A stretch of DNA of 64,000 nt, taken from contig CBDAOU010000002.1 of the NCBI GenBank assembly GCA_965198185.1, positions 806,001 through 870,000 of the forward strand, read 5' to 3'. The notes under the pieces were generated by a model, which made no database searches, was not told where the DNA came from, and saw nothing but the letters and a program-made list of their open reading frames with translations. Numbering within the stretch: the stretch's first letter is position 1; each line of letters starts with the position of its first letter. Below, in pieces: positions 53,527 to 62,774 of this stretch. The position numbers were made by a program, and so were the translations under genes. The stretch comes from JAJECS01 sp965198185. GTDB lineage: Bacteria > Chloroflexota > UBA11872.

Positions 53527-54822
53527 GTGATGATTGACGAGAGCCAGCATCAGACCTATTCCGACGATTGGCGGCGCACCAACCCCGATCTCGCGTTCTT
53601 CCTGCCGCCGAAGCCGCCCGAGTGGCAGGAGTCGGTGGATCACGTGCTGGTCAGCCTCACGCGTGAGGGCGCGCTGCTGGCCATCTGGACCTACTGCACC
53701 AAGGAGCACGCCGCCGACGAGTCGATCATGGTGCGCCGCAGCGAAGACGGCGGCCGCACCTGGAGTGGTCCCGACGTGCTGGCGGGTCCGGGACGCTACC
53801 CCGGCCAGGTCGCTTCGTTCGGCTTCCCCGTCATGAGCCAGGGCGGGCGCATCTACTGCTTCTACAACCGCAGCACCGGCCTGGGCGACGGCTACACCAA
53901 CGCGTTCTTGGAATGCAAGGTGTCCGACGACGACGGCCGCACCTGGGTGGACGGCAACGTGCAGATTCCCTTCCGCCACACCCGCTTCGATCTTCCCGAT
54001 CCCAAAGCCGGTCCTTCGTGCATCGTCTGGCAGAAGCCCATTCGCGATCGCAACAACAAGCACATTGTGGGCATCACCCGTTGGACCTCGGAGCGCGTCA
54101 GGCGTCGCACGCCGGCCAGCGCCAATGCACCGCGCGGCGTTGGCGACTGCCACGTCGAGTTCCTGCGGTTCGAGAACGTCGACGACGAGCCCGATCCGCG
54201 CGATCTGGAGCTGACCTGGCTGCCCGACAGCGACGATCTCGTTTCGTCACCGGTCATGTTCGATACCGAGTACACCGCCGGCCACTCGTTTGCGCAGGAG
54301 CCCGGCTTGGTGCTGCTGCCGGACGGCCGCCTGTTCGCCAGCATGCGCACGCCCAACGGGCAGATCTGGTACACGGTTTCAGCCGATGACGGCCACTCAT
54401 GGCGGCCAAGCGAGATGCTGCGGTTTCGCGACGGCGGCGCTCCCATGGAGAACCCGGTCTCGCCTACGCCGCTCTATCGGCTGCACGATGGGCGCTATAT
54501 CCAGTTGCTGCAAAACCATGACGGCTGGGGCTACAACGGCTTCGGCCCGTTGAACAGCGACAGCCGGCGGCCGCAGTTCCTATCGGTTGGCGAGTTTCGC
54601 CCCAACGCCCACCAGCCCCTCTGGTTCAGCGAGCCGCTGCTGCTGTTCGACACCGACGGCGTGGGCGTGGCGCCGCACTACCGGCCCTGGCTGTCGATGT
54701 ACTCCAGCCTCACGGAACGCGAGGGCGAGCGCATTCTCTGGTATTCCGATCGCAAGCTGTTCGGCCTGGGCCGCTACATCACCGACGAGATGCTGGCGCC
54801 GCTGACGGTTCCTGAGGCGTAG
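53527..54822 (+). CDS. Sialidase-fold (BNR repeat) protein
   Basis: A 431-residue propeller with Asp boxes SEDGGRTWSGP, SDDDGRTWVDG and SADDGHSWRP. It shares its last blades and the ILWY-SDRK end with the protein at 45932. The start is GTG 53527 or ATG 53530, preceded by AAGGAGG. No signal peptide. It lacks the sugar-gene neighbours of its paralogue; the next genes are a toxin-antitoxin pair. Activity unproven. Confidence 0.82.
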   Translation: MMIDESQHQTYSDDWRRTNPDLAFFLPPKPPEWQESVDHVLVSLTREGALLAIWTYCTKEHAADESIMVRRSEDGGRTWSGPDVLAGPGRYPGQVASFGFPVMSQGGRIYCFYNRSTGLGDGYTNAFLECKVSDDDGRTWVDGNVQIPFRHTRFDLPDPKAGPSCIVWQKPIRDRNNKHIVGITRWTSERVRRRTPASANAPRGVGDCHVEFLRFENVDDEPDPRDLELTWLPDSDDLVSSPVMFDTEYTAGHSFAQEPGLVLLPDGRLFASMRTPNGQIWYTVSADDGHSWRPSEMLRFRDGGAPMENPVSPTPLYRLHDGRYIQLLQNHDGWGYNGFGPLNSDSRRPQFLSVGEFRPNAHQPLWFSEPLLLFDTDGVGVAPHYRPWLSMYSSLTEREGERILWYSDRKLFGLGRYITDEMLAPLTVPEA

Positions 54823-54848
54823 ACCGGCGGCGTTGCAGGCGTTATTGT

Positions 54849-54881
54849 AATTCAATCAATGCCGATGACTTTGATTGAATT
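54849..54881. promoter_or_regulatory. Operator-like perfect inverted repeat before the RHH/RelE pair
   Basis: AATTCAATCAA and TTGATTGAATT are perfect 11 bp arms around 11 bp. The stretch is strikingly AT-rich for this genome and ends 27 bp before the antitoxin ATG. This is the expected place and shape for an autoregulatory RHH antitoxin operator. Confidence 0.68.
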
Positions 54882-54908
54882 GAAACGCCATCATCTAGAG
54901 GGTGCGCC

Positions 54909-55130
54909 ATGACTCAGATCACCGCGCGTGTGCCGGACGAACTGGCTGAATCGCTGGACGCGGCCGCAGCAATGCTCAAGCGCAGCCGCGCCGCAGTGGT
55001 CCGCCAGGCGCTAGAGCAATACCTGGAGAACTTCGACGACCTCTCCGTGGCACTAGACCGGCTGCGAGATCCCGCGGACCCCGTGCTGGACTGGGACGAG
55101 GTCAGGCGTGAGCTACTCGGTTCGGATTAA
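54909..55130 (+). CDS. Ribbon-helix-helix antitoxin
   Basis: A 73-residue protein starting MTQITARVPDELAESLDAAA, a clear RHH N-terminal strand and helix (CopG/ParD-like), followed by RSRAAVVRQALEQYL and an acidic toxin-binding tail. It overlaps the toxin gene by 23 bp, so translation is coupled. ATG at 54909. It is preceded by a perfect inverted repeat, the likely operator. Confidence 0.88.
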   Translation: MTQITARVPDELAESLDAAAAMLKRSRAAVVRQALEQYLENFDDLSVALDRLRDPADPVLDWDEVRRELLGSD

Positions 55131-55368
55131 GCGCAGCGCGTCACGAGAACTGGCACGAATCCCCCGACCGGCGAGGACGCGATTGGTCCATGCCATCGAC
55201 GGCCTCGGCGCGCAGCCGTTGGCAGGCAGCGCGCTCAAGGGCGGGCTACGCGGTCTGCGCCGCCTGCGCGTTGGCGACTACCGCATCGTGTATGAGCTGC
55301 TCGACGACGAGCTGGTCGTCCTTGTCATCCGCGTGGCCCACCGTCGCGGCGCCTACCGCCCCATTTGA
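55108..55368 (+). CDS. RelE/ParE-family toxin
   Basis: An 86-residue toxin fold. Key pattern: YSVRIKRSASRELARIP, LKGGLRGLRRLRVGDYRIVYEL and VIRVAHRRGAYR; the basic residues and the C-terminal His/Arg are typical of RelE-type ribosome-dependent mRNA nucleases. ParE gyrase poisons share the fold, so the target is not decided. It overlaps the antitoxin gene. Confidence 0.86.
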   Translation: MSYSVRIKRSASRELARIPRPARTRLVHAIDGLGAQPLAGSALKGGLRGLRRLRVGDYRIVYELLDDELVVLVIRVAHRRGAYRPI

Positions 55369-55499
55369 CTCCTGCGGTATTCCCGCGCCGCTTCCGTCAT
55401 TCCCACGCGTAGGCCGAGCACCTGCGATTCCTGGGCACGCTGATCGGGCATAGACTGTCGAGCGTGCACGCCGGGTGCGCTCAGCGAAGGGAAAGCTCC

Positions 55500-56510
55500 T
55501 TGGCCACCGTCGCGTTCATCACCGAGTCCGAAGCCAAGCATCGGCGGCCCTACGCCGAGGCCATCCGGGACGTAGCGCGGATCGAGGCCGCGCATGTGGT
55601 CGATGACGGGGATGACGGACTTCTCGGGCTGATCGGTTCGAAGCTCGTGGGACGTCACACAACTGTCGACGGCTTGCTCGCGGCGGCGCGTCCGGACATG
55701 GCCATTGTGTCGCTGGTGGCGGCGAACTCACCGCCCGTGATCGAGGCGCTGCTCAACGCCGGCATACCAATCATGGCGGAGAAGCCAGCCTGCGTGGATC
55801 CCGAAGATTTTGCTCCTCTGGCTCGACTGGCGGAGGAGAAGGGCGCGCCGCTGATGCTGGCCCTGGCGAACCGGATGCGTCCGGACATGCAGGACGCTCG
55901 CCGCATCATCGCCGAAGGCGGCATCGGGGAGCTGTATGCCGTGCGGGCGGTGCAGGTGGCGGACCAGACCCGCATCCAGGAGCTCGCGAGCCCGATTGGA
56001 CATTCGAGCGCGCCAAGGCTGGGGGCGGCCATTTGGTCTGGCTGGGGATTCACTTCGTGGACGTGATTCGCTACGTCACCGGCCGCGACATCGAGCAGGT
56101 GCAGGCGCTGACGGGAGTCGTGGGCGGCGCGCCGATCGACGTCGAGGACCTGGCCCTCGTCAACATGCGGCTGTCCGGCGGAGCGATGGTGTCGCTGTTC
56201 TCCGGCTATCTCATGGAGGAGAAGGGGCATCAGGGCTTGACGATCTACGGCTCGCGGGGATGGATTCAGACCGATGCCGCCGCGTCGCCTCGGCTCGTGT
56301 GGTGCTCGGGCCGCGGGCGACGACGCGGGTGCGGCGGACGCTCTACGAGGATCGGGGCGCGCCCTACACCGCTGGGTGTCCGAGACGCTGCGCGCCTGTC
56401 TGGGCGAGATCGAGCCGCCGCTCTCCGCCGCGGACGGCCTGGCGGCGCTGCGCGTCGTGCACGCGGCGTATGCTTCAGCCGCCCACGGCAGTCTGGAGAC
56501 GGTGGCGTAG
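55500..56510 (+). pseudogene. Gfo/Idh/MocA family oxidoreductase, three frameshifts
   Basis: The segments form a complete dehydrogenase when joined. Frame one (TTG 55500 or GTG 55464) has VAFITESEAKH and IMAEKPACVDPED with the EKP motif, up to about 55990. Frame two continues with DWTFERAKAGGGHLVWLGIH and VDVIRYVTGRD to about 56285. A third short frame (RVVLGPRATTRVRRTLYEDR) leads into a fourth, ending SAAHGSLETVA at 56510. Each step loses one base. Cofactor loop and substrate His are present, so the indels may be sequencing errors. Confidence 0.72.
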
Positions 56511-56621
56511 ACCGTCCAGATCCGAGCCTTTTGAACGCGCGCAGCGGCGTTCTGCGGCATGCTTGGGCGTCGCGGTCGGCGGAAGTTTTGGTGGCACCTT
56601 GCGGCAAAGGACCGGTGAGCC

Positions 56622-59026
56622 ATGAAGATCGTCGGCTATTGCGATCCCCTGCACGTCGCCCCGGCGACACGGTGCGCTTCATGGTGAGCAGCGCGCACCC
56701 GAGCTATCGGGCCGACCTCGTCCGGCTGGTGCATTGCGACAACAATCCCCGCGGGCCCGGGTTCAAGGCGCCGATGGTCGACTCCGCCATCAGCGGTGAC
56801 TACGCCGGTCGCGAGCAGGCCATCCGCACCGGCTCCAGCGTGCAAATCCCCTACGCCGACGCGCTGGGCGAACTGGACAGCTTCACCGTCACGGCCTGGA
56901 TCATGCCCACGATGCCTGTGAAGGAGGAGACGCAGGCCCTTATCAAGCAGGCGTTCGATGCAGGTGAGGAAGACCGGGTCGTTCAGGTCGAGGGGGCTCG
57001 GGGCGTGCAGCAGGCCATCATCTCCCACGGCCTCGAGGCTCCGAAGAGCGCTGGCTACGGCCTGTCCATCGGCATCGGCGGCCATGTCGTGGGCCAGGTC
57101 GGAGACGGCGCGGGCGGCATGACGGTCGTCGGTCCCGCCACGCCGCTGCTGGAGCATCAATGGACGTTCGCGGCGATGACCTATGACGCGAACTCGCGGC
57201 GACTGGCGGTCTATCAGCTACCCAAGCATCCGTGGCCGGTCGAGCGCGGCCGCGGCACCGCGACCACGACGGCGCCAAGCGTCAGGCCGGCTGTGGGAGC
57301 GCCGCTGGTCTTGGCAGCTGCGCTCGAATCCCACGAGGGCGACACGGTGCTCACAAATTCCCACTTCAACGGCAAGATCGACGCGCCCCGCGTCTACGAT
57401 CGCGCCCTCTCGGGCGACGAGATCGAGGCGCTCGCGCGCGGCGGCGACTCACTGGCGGTTGAAGGACTCGTCGCCGCTTGGGACTTCAGCCAGGACATCG
57501 GCACCGACCGCGTGACTGACGTCGGCCCGCAGGGACTCCACGGACGCGCGGTGCAGATGCCTACCCGCGGCGTCACCGGCCACAACCACACCGGGCGCGA
57601 GACGAATTACCGCCTTGCACCCGACGAATACGGCGCCATCCACTTCCACGACGACGACCTCGAGGACGCCGGGTGGGAGGTCGGCTTCGAGCTGACGGTG
57701 CCGGACGACCTGCGCAGCGGCGTATACGCCGCCTGGGTGCGGTCGGGCGACGACGAGGACTACATCACGTTCTTCGTGCGGCCCGCGGACGGTGCCAAGA
57801 CCGCCGCCATCGGCGTGTTGATGTCCACGGTGTCCTACGTCACCTACGCGAACTTCCGCGACGTCGACGGCGGCTTCTGGAACCCCGAGCGCGTTCCCAA
57901 CGCGGATCCCAGCCTGAACCCGGCGGCGCACGAATTCCTGCGCGCAAACCCGATGCCGGGGCTGTACGACTTCCACACCGACGGAACCGGCGCGGCGCTG
58001 TGCTCCTGGCGCCGGCCGATCTTGAATATGCGCGCCACTTACCGCTACCGCGTCTGGTCGGCGCCGTCGCGATTCCCGGCGGACCTCTACATGATCGACT
58101 GGCTTGAGGCCCAAGGCCTGGCGTACGACGTAATCACGGACCACGATCTCCACGCCCAGGGCGCGGATTTGCTCAAGAGGCATCGGGTCATCATCTCGGG
58201 CTCGCATCCCGAATATTGGACCTCGCCCATGATCGAGGGGCTGGAGACCTACCTCAACGACGGCGGGCGCCTGATGTACCTGGGCGGCAACGGGTTCTTC
58301 GGCGTCGCCGCCGTCGATCCGAACCGACCGCACGTCGTCGAAGTGCGGCGCTGGGGCACGAGCTGGCCCTTCGAGCACCCGCCGGCCGAGCGGGTGCTGG
58401 CCACCACCGGCGAGCTGGGCGGCGCCTGGCGCAACCGCGGGCGTCCGCCGCAGGCCCTGGTCGGGATCGGTTGCGGTTCGGCAGGCTTCGACAAGGGCTC
58501 GCCCTACCTCCGACAACCCGACAGCTACGAACCGCGCGCGGCGTTCATTTTCGAGGGCATCGGCGAGGATGAGCGCGTCGGCGACATCCCGTCGCTGGTG
58601 GTCAACCACGGCGCCGCGGGCTATGAGATGGACCGGCTGGACTTCAGCCTGGGCACGCCACCGCACACGCTGCTGTTGGCCTCGTCGCTGGGGCATTCGG
58701 ACAAATACGTCGGGCTCGCCGACGAGGCGCTGTGGTATACGCGGGGAATCGACGGCGTGACGGTTTCGGACCCGCCGACCCCCGGAGAGTTTCACCCGTT
58801 TATTCGCGCCGACATGACGTATTTCGAGACGCCCAACGGCGGCGGCGTGTTCTCGACGGGATCCATCGCCTGGCGCTCGTGCCTGTCCTACAACGACTAT
58901 GACAACACGGTTTCACGCGTGACCGAGAACGTCGTGCGGCGGTTCGCCTCGCCCGAGCCGCTGGCGGATCCGTCGGCCAATCCGAGCACTTGGACAAGCG
59001 CCGGCGAGTTCCGGCGGAAGGAGTAA
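56622..59026 (+). CDS. N,N-dimethylformamidase large-subunit-like protein, frameshift near 56664
   Basis: About 801 residues. It starts MKIVGYCDPLHVAP (ATG 56622), then one missing G shifts the frame to DTVRFMVSSAHPSYRADLVR. Residues about 80-290 look like a LamG/concanavalin-like lectin domain (FTVTAWIMPT, KIDAPRVYDRALSGDEIEAL). The second half matches the DMFase core: YRYRVWSAPSRFPADLYM, IISGSHPEYWTSPMIEGLE and GRLMYLGGNGFFG. DMFases use mononuclear iron to split formamides into formate and an amine. Known enzymes also need a small subunit of about 130 residues, not found adjacent. It is coupled to a PLP decarboxylase. Confidence 0.78.
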
Positions 59027-59030
59027 ACCC

Positions 59031-60251
59031 GTGGCTCAGGAATTCGAGCGACACACGCCCCGCGACTCACTGCCGATGCCGCCGCCGATGGATTTTCCTG
59101 AGGTGGGCGCGTCCGAATCCGAGGTCTTGGGCGACGTGTACGCACGGATTACCGAAGACCCCTTCTCGGTCGAGCGGAATTTCGGCATCACTTACGTCGG
59201 GCCGCCGCACCCCATCGTGGAGCGCGTCGCGACGCTGGCCCGCGGCACCTATTTCGTGGAATGGGCGCGCGAGATGAACCCCGGCGCCTACGCATTCGAG
59301 AAGGAAGCCGTGCGCATGATGGCCAGCCTGCTCGGCCGGCCGGAGGCGACGGGGTTCATCACCAGCGGCGGCACCGAGTCGAACATGTCGGCCATGCGGC
59401 TGGCGCGCAACCTGGGCGGCAAGTCGGAGCCCGAAGTGGTGATGCCCACCTCGGCGCACTACAGCTTTCGGCTGGGCGCCGAGTTGCTCGGCATCCGCCT
59501 GATCGAGACGCCCGTCGACGAGCAGATGGTCCCGGACATGGATGCGGTCAAGCACGCCATCACGCCCAACACCGTGGCGTTGATCTGCTCCGCGCCCGAG
59601 GGGAACTTCGGGCAGCTGGACCCCATTCCCGAATTCGCCAAGCTGGCGCTCGAGCACAACCTGTATCTGCATGTCGACGGGGCGTTCGGCGGCTTCATCC
59701 TGCCGTTCATGCGCGAGTTGGGGCACGATCTGCCCGACTTTGATCTCAGCGTGCCGGGCGTCAGCTCGTTCATGACCGATGGCCACAAGCTGGGCCTGCT
59801 GCCGGTGGCGACGGGGTTCTTCCTGATCCGCGACGCGAGCCTTTTGGAAGCAGTGCCGCTGGAGACGACGTTCATCCACACGCTCACCGCCACCAAGCCC
59901 GGCGACCATGCCGCCGCGGCGTGGGCCGTGATGCGGCACCTGGGACGCGCCGGCTACCGCGCCTCGGCCGCGCGGCTGCTGGAGTCGGTGCGCATCGTCG
60001 TCGATGGCATCGAGGCCATCGACGAGCTGCGGCTGATGGTGAAACCGTTGATTAGCGTTATCAACTTCACCTCGGACACGGTGGACATGGAACAGGTGTT
60101 CAACGAGCTCTCACGGCGCGGCTGGGGCAGCACCTTCGGCCACATGAACGGCCACGCCCGCATCCGCCTGTCGCTCCATCCCAGCCGCGATGCCGATCAC
60201 GCCTACGGGTTCGTCCGGGCCTTGAAGGAGTCGGTGCAGGCCGCGAGGTAG
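59031..60251 (+). CDS. PLP-dependent group II decarboxylase family protein
   Basis: A 406-residue fold-type I enzyme related to glutamate/tyrosine decarboxylases and sphingosine-phosphate lyases. PLP contacts are His143 (SAHYSF), Asp216 (HVDGAFGG) and the Schiff-base Lys253 (TDGHKLGLL); the phosphate loop is TSGGTESN. GTG at 59031 has GGAAGGAG upstream and lies 4 bp after the DMFase-like stop, so the two form an operon. The amino-acid substrate is not clear. Confidence 0.88.
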   Translation: MAQEFERHTPRDSLPMPPPMDFPEVGASESEVLGDVYARITEDPFSVERNFGITYVGPPHPIVERVATLARGTYFVEWAREMNPGAYAFEKEAVRMMASLLGRPEATGFITSGGTESNMSAMRLARNLGGKSEPEVVMPTSAHYSFRLGAELLGIRLIETPVDEQMVPDMDAVKHAITPNTVALICSAPEGNFGQLDPIPEFAKLALEHNLYLHVDGAFGGFILPFMRELGHDLPDFDLSVPGVSSFMTDGHKLGLLPVATGFFLIRDASLLEAVPLETTFIHTLTATKPGDHAAAAWAVMRHLGRAGYRASAARLLESVRIVVDGIEAIDELRLMVKPLISVINFTSDTVDMEQVFNELSRRGWGSTFGHMNGHARIRLSLHPSRDADHAYGFVRALKESVQAAR

Positions 60252-60281
60252 AGGCTGGCTCGGTGGATCTGGAGATTCGTC

Positions 60282-60301
60282 ATTCCGGCGGAAGCCGGAA
60301 T
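60282..60301. repeat. REP-like hairpin
   Basis: ATTCCGGC and GCCGGAAT form a perfect 8 bp stem with a GGAA loop, preceded by CGTC and followed by CCAG. It is an inverted relative of the repeats at 12771 and 63896 and follows the decarboxylase stop by 30 bp, so it may also act as a terminator. Confidence 0.6.
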
Positions 60302-60356
60302 CCAGGATAACTCGATACTGTGTGTATGTACTGGCGCGACGTGGAAGGGAGTTGCA

Positions 60357-60908
60357 ATGGTCGAACCGTATGATGCCCCGCCCCTGAAGTCATGGCTGGG
60401 ATTCCTTGCATTGTTCGATACCAAGGTCGGTCATGGGCGCTGCGGCGCGGCGATGGTCACGAACGATCTCGGTGAGCCGCTCGAATTCCGGGTCAGTGAG
60501 CCCGTGCGCCCGTCGCCGGTGCAGCGCGCGTTATATGGAGAAAGACTTTGGCCTTATGTCGACGCGGAATTGATTGCCAGTCGCCTGCTCACCGAATTGC
60601 GGCGCTCGCCGGCGCTGGTTCTAACGAATCGGGTTAGCGTCCTCGATGTCACGAGCAATACCACGCTGTGTTTCGTGACTAATGCGGACGCCTTCCAGTC
60701 GTCGGGCGCTGCACGACCCTACCGTCGGCTGGATGCGGTCGGCGCAACGCATAGGGCGCTGGTGCTGGTCGCCGCCAGAGAGGCGGATCTGACTTTCTGT
60801 GCGGAGTTGATGGAAAAAGCGATGCGCCAGGTTGATCCTGTCAAGGCGTTCGCGCGGATGGAAACGGCCTACGGCGAGCTCGCCGAATCTGATGACCGGT
60901 ACCGCTAG
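60357..60908 (+). CDS. Uncharacterised protein upstream of a SNF2 ATPase
   Basis: Not assigned. The 183-residue soluble protein has a distinctive segment GEPLEFRVSEPVRPSPVQRAL followed by YGERLWPYVDAELIASRLL, and an alternating region SPALVLTNRVSVLDVTSN. ATG at 60357 is preceded by AAGGGAG. Its 3' end overlaps the SNF2 gene start (60892) by 17 bp, which implies coupled translation and a shared function. No catalytic motif is recognised. Confidence 0.68.
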   Translation: MVEPYDAPPLKSWLGFLALFDTKVGHGRCGAAMVTNDLGEPLEFRVSEPVRPSPVQRALYGERLWPYVDAELIASRLLTELRRSPALVLTNRVSVLDVTSNTTLCFVTNADAFQSSGAARPYRRLDAVGATHRALVLVAAREADLTFCAELMEKAMRQVDPVKAFARMETAYGELAESDDRYR

Positions 60909-62755
60909 CGGCGTCGGTCTGCCCGGCTCGCGCCTGACGCGGCTCTTGGCCGGCCTCCCGCGTGTCAAGAGTGAAGCCGTCGATTTCACGCTTCCGGGTG
61001 TCACGAGCGAGGCCGTCGAATTCACACTTCCGCTTGTCACCAGCGAGGCCGTCGATTTCAAACTTCCGTGTGTCAAGAGCGAACCCGTCGACATCAGCCT
61101 GCCGTGCGTTGAGAGCGAAGCCGTCGAGATCACGCTTCCGCGCGTCAATAGCGGAGCCGTCGATATCAGACTCCCGCGCGTCGAGAGTGAAGCCGTCGAG
61201 ATCACGCTTCCGCGTATCAAGAGCGAAGGCGTCGATGTCACGATTCTTGCTCCGCGCACCGAGGGAACGATTCTCAATGAGCAGCGCGAATCGGCGCCTC
61301 GGCGGCGATGGACGCGCTCGAAATGGCCGATTGGCGATCTAAAGTCGCGACACCCGGTGTCGCAGCTTCGCTCGATTGTTCATCTACTGCACCCGCCCGG
61401 ATACGACAAATCCTTTGACATTGTATTGCCGCACCCTCTCTACAGCTTCCAGAGCCAAGGAGTGAGTTGGCTTCTAGAGCACTCGCCTGGGGCGCTGCTG
61501 GCGGATGACATGGGTCTTGGCAAGACCGTGCAGGCTATCGTTGCAATCCGGCTGCTCTTCCGGCATCGGGAAATCACGAAGGCCCTAGTCGTAGCGCCGA
61601 AGTCGGTGCAGACTAGCTGGGCGCGCCACTTCGCTGAGTGGGCACCCGAACTCACGGTATTGGTGATCGCCGGTAGCCCCTACAAGCGGGCGGCGATGTG
61701 GAGGACACTCACTACCCAGCGTTGCCACGTTGGCGTCGTCACCTATGACACGCTGAGTACGGGATGCTGACACCGCTACGCAGCCTCACCTAACGCTTGG
61801 GGTCCTGGTCGCAGACGAGACGCAGTTCATCAAAAATCCGACGACGAAACGTCACGGTGCGATGTCGAAAATGCTGTCCCAACGCCGGTGGGGGCTAACC
61901 GGCACGCCCCTCGAGAATCGAGTGGAGGAATTGGAGACCATCCTCTCCTTCCTCGACCGCGACCTCGCACGCCGATTGCCTGTGAAGGCGGCGACGGAGC
62001 GGATCATGTTGCGTCGACGCAAGACCGAGGTTCTGCACGAACTTCCGAAACTGGTCAGTCACGTGGAGTTTATTGGGCTTGGCCCGAAGCAGCGCCGCAT
62101 CTATGAACGCGCCGAACGCGAGGGCATCGCTGAATTGATGCAGGGCGACGTCAGCATCACGAATGTGCTCGGTTTGATCACGCGGCTGAAGCAGGTCTGC
62201 AACGGCGTGCCCGGCGAGAATGCCAAACTTGACTGGTTGCTGGACTATCTCGACATAGCGGTGGCGCTGCACGACAAGACGCTAGTTTTCTCGCAATACG
62301 TGGAGACACTGGACCAGATCGCGCCAACACTCGACCGCTTCGCGCCGTTGACATACACGGGGAGTATGAGTGGGGGGCAGCGCGATCAGGCGGTCGAAGC
62401 ATTCCAGAAGAACCCAAACTGCCATGCGATGCTCGTGTCGCTCCGGCCGGGTGGTACAGGGTTGACGCTGACTGCGGCCAACCGAGTAGTGCACTTTGAC
62501 TCGTGGTGGAATCCCGCGGTGATGAACCAGGCCACCGCCCGCACGCATCGCATCGGCCAGACGAAGGGCGTGATTGAGACGACATTAGTGACCGTGGACA
62601 CGGTCGAAGAGCGTATTCAGCGCATCCTTGATGAGAAGCGCAAGTTATTCGGGGAATTCGTGGATGATCTGAGCGTGCAGGGCGTTGCCCGTATGTTGAC
62701 CGAAGCTGAGGTATTCGGCCTCTTCGGTCTCAAGGCCCCGCGCCGGAACAAATGA
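60892..62755 (+). CDS. SNF2-family DEAD/DEAH-like ATPase with N-terminal tandem repeat, frameshift near 61765
   Basis: A helicase-superfamily 2 ATPase of about 620 residues. Residues about 24-119 are eight 12-residue repeats. The motor then begins LYSFQSQGVSWLLEHSPG, with Walker A DDMGLGKTVQA, the Walker B variant VADETQFIKN (usually DEAQ or DEAH), GLTGTPLENRVEEL, GGTGLTLTAAN and motif VI QATARTHRIGQ. The frame shifts after TYDTLSTG, where one extra base is present. ATG at 60892 overlaps the upstream gene. Roles could include DNA repair, transcription restart or defence; none is shown. Confidence 0.82.
60961..61248 (+). repeat. Eight tandem 36 bp repeats inside the SNF2 gene
   Basis: Units start at 60961, 60997, 61033, 61069, 61105, 61141, 61177 and 61213, all exactly 36 bp without indels. 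Each encodes V-x-S-E-A-V-D/E-F/I-x-L-P plus one variable residue. The nucleotide core GAAGCCGTCGA is nearly invariant; the last unit is degenerate at its 3' end. Copy-number change would keep the reading frame. Confidence 0.93.
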
Positions 62756-62774
62756 CCTCAGGACAGACGCCGGC

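Noticed and set aside
57449..58795. Open minus-strand frame of 448 codons
   Set aside because: Antisense shadow of the dimethylformamidase-like gene.
60961..61248. Possible CRISPR array
   Set aside because: The 36 bp units are contiguous, without spacers, and stay in frame with the SNF2 coding sequence. No cas genes are near.
60621..61277. Minus-strand frame of 218 codons with a repeated Ser/Thr/Leu pattern
   Set aside because: The repetition comes from the 36 bp tandem array of the SNF2 gene read in reverse. There is no ribosome site or independent domain.
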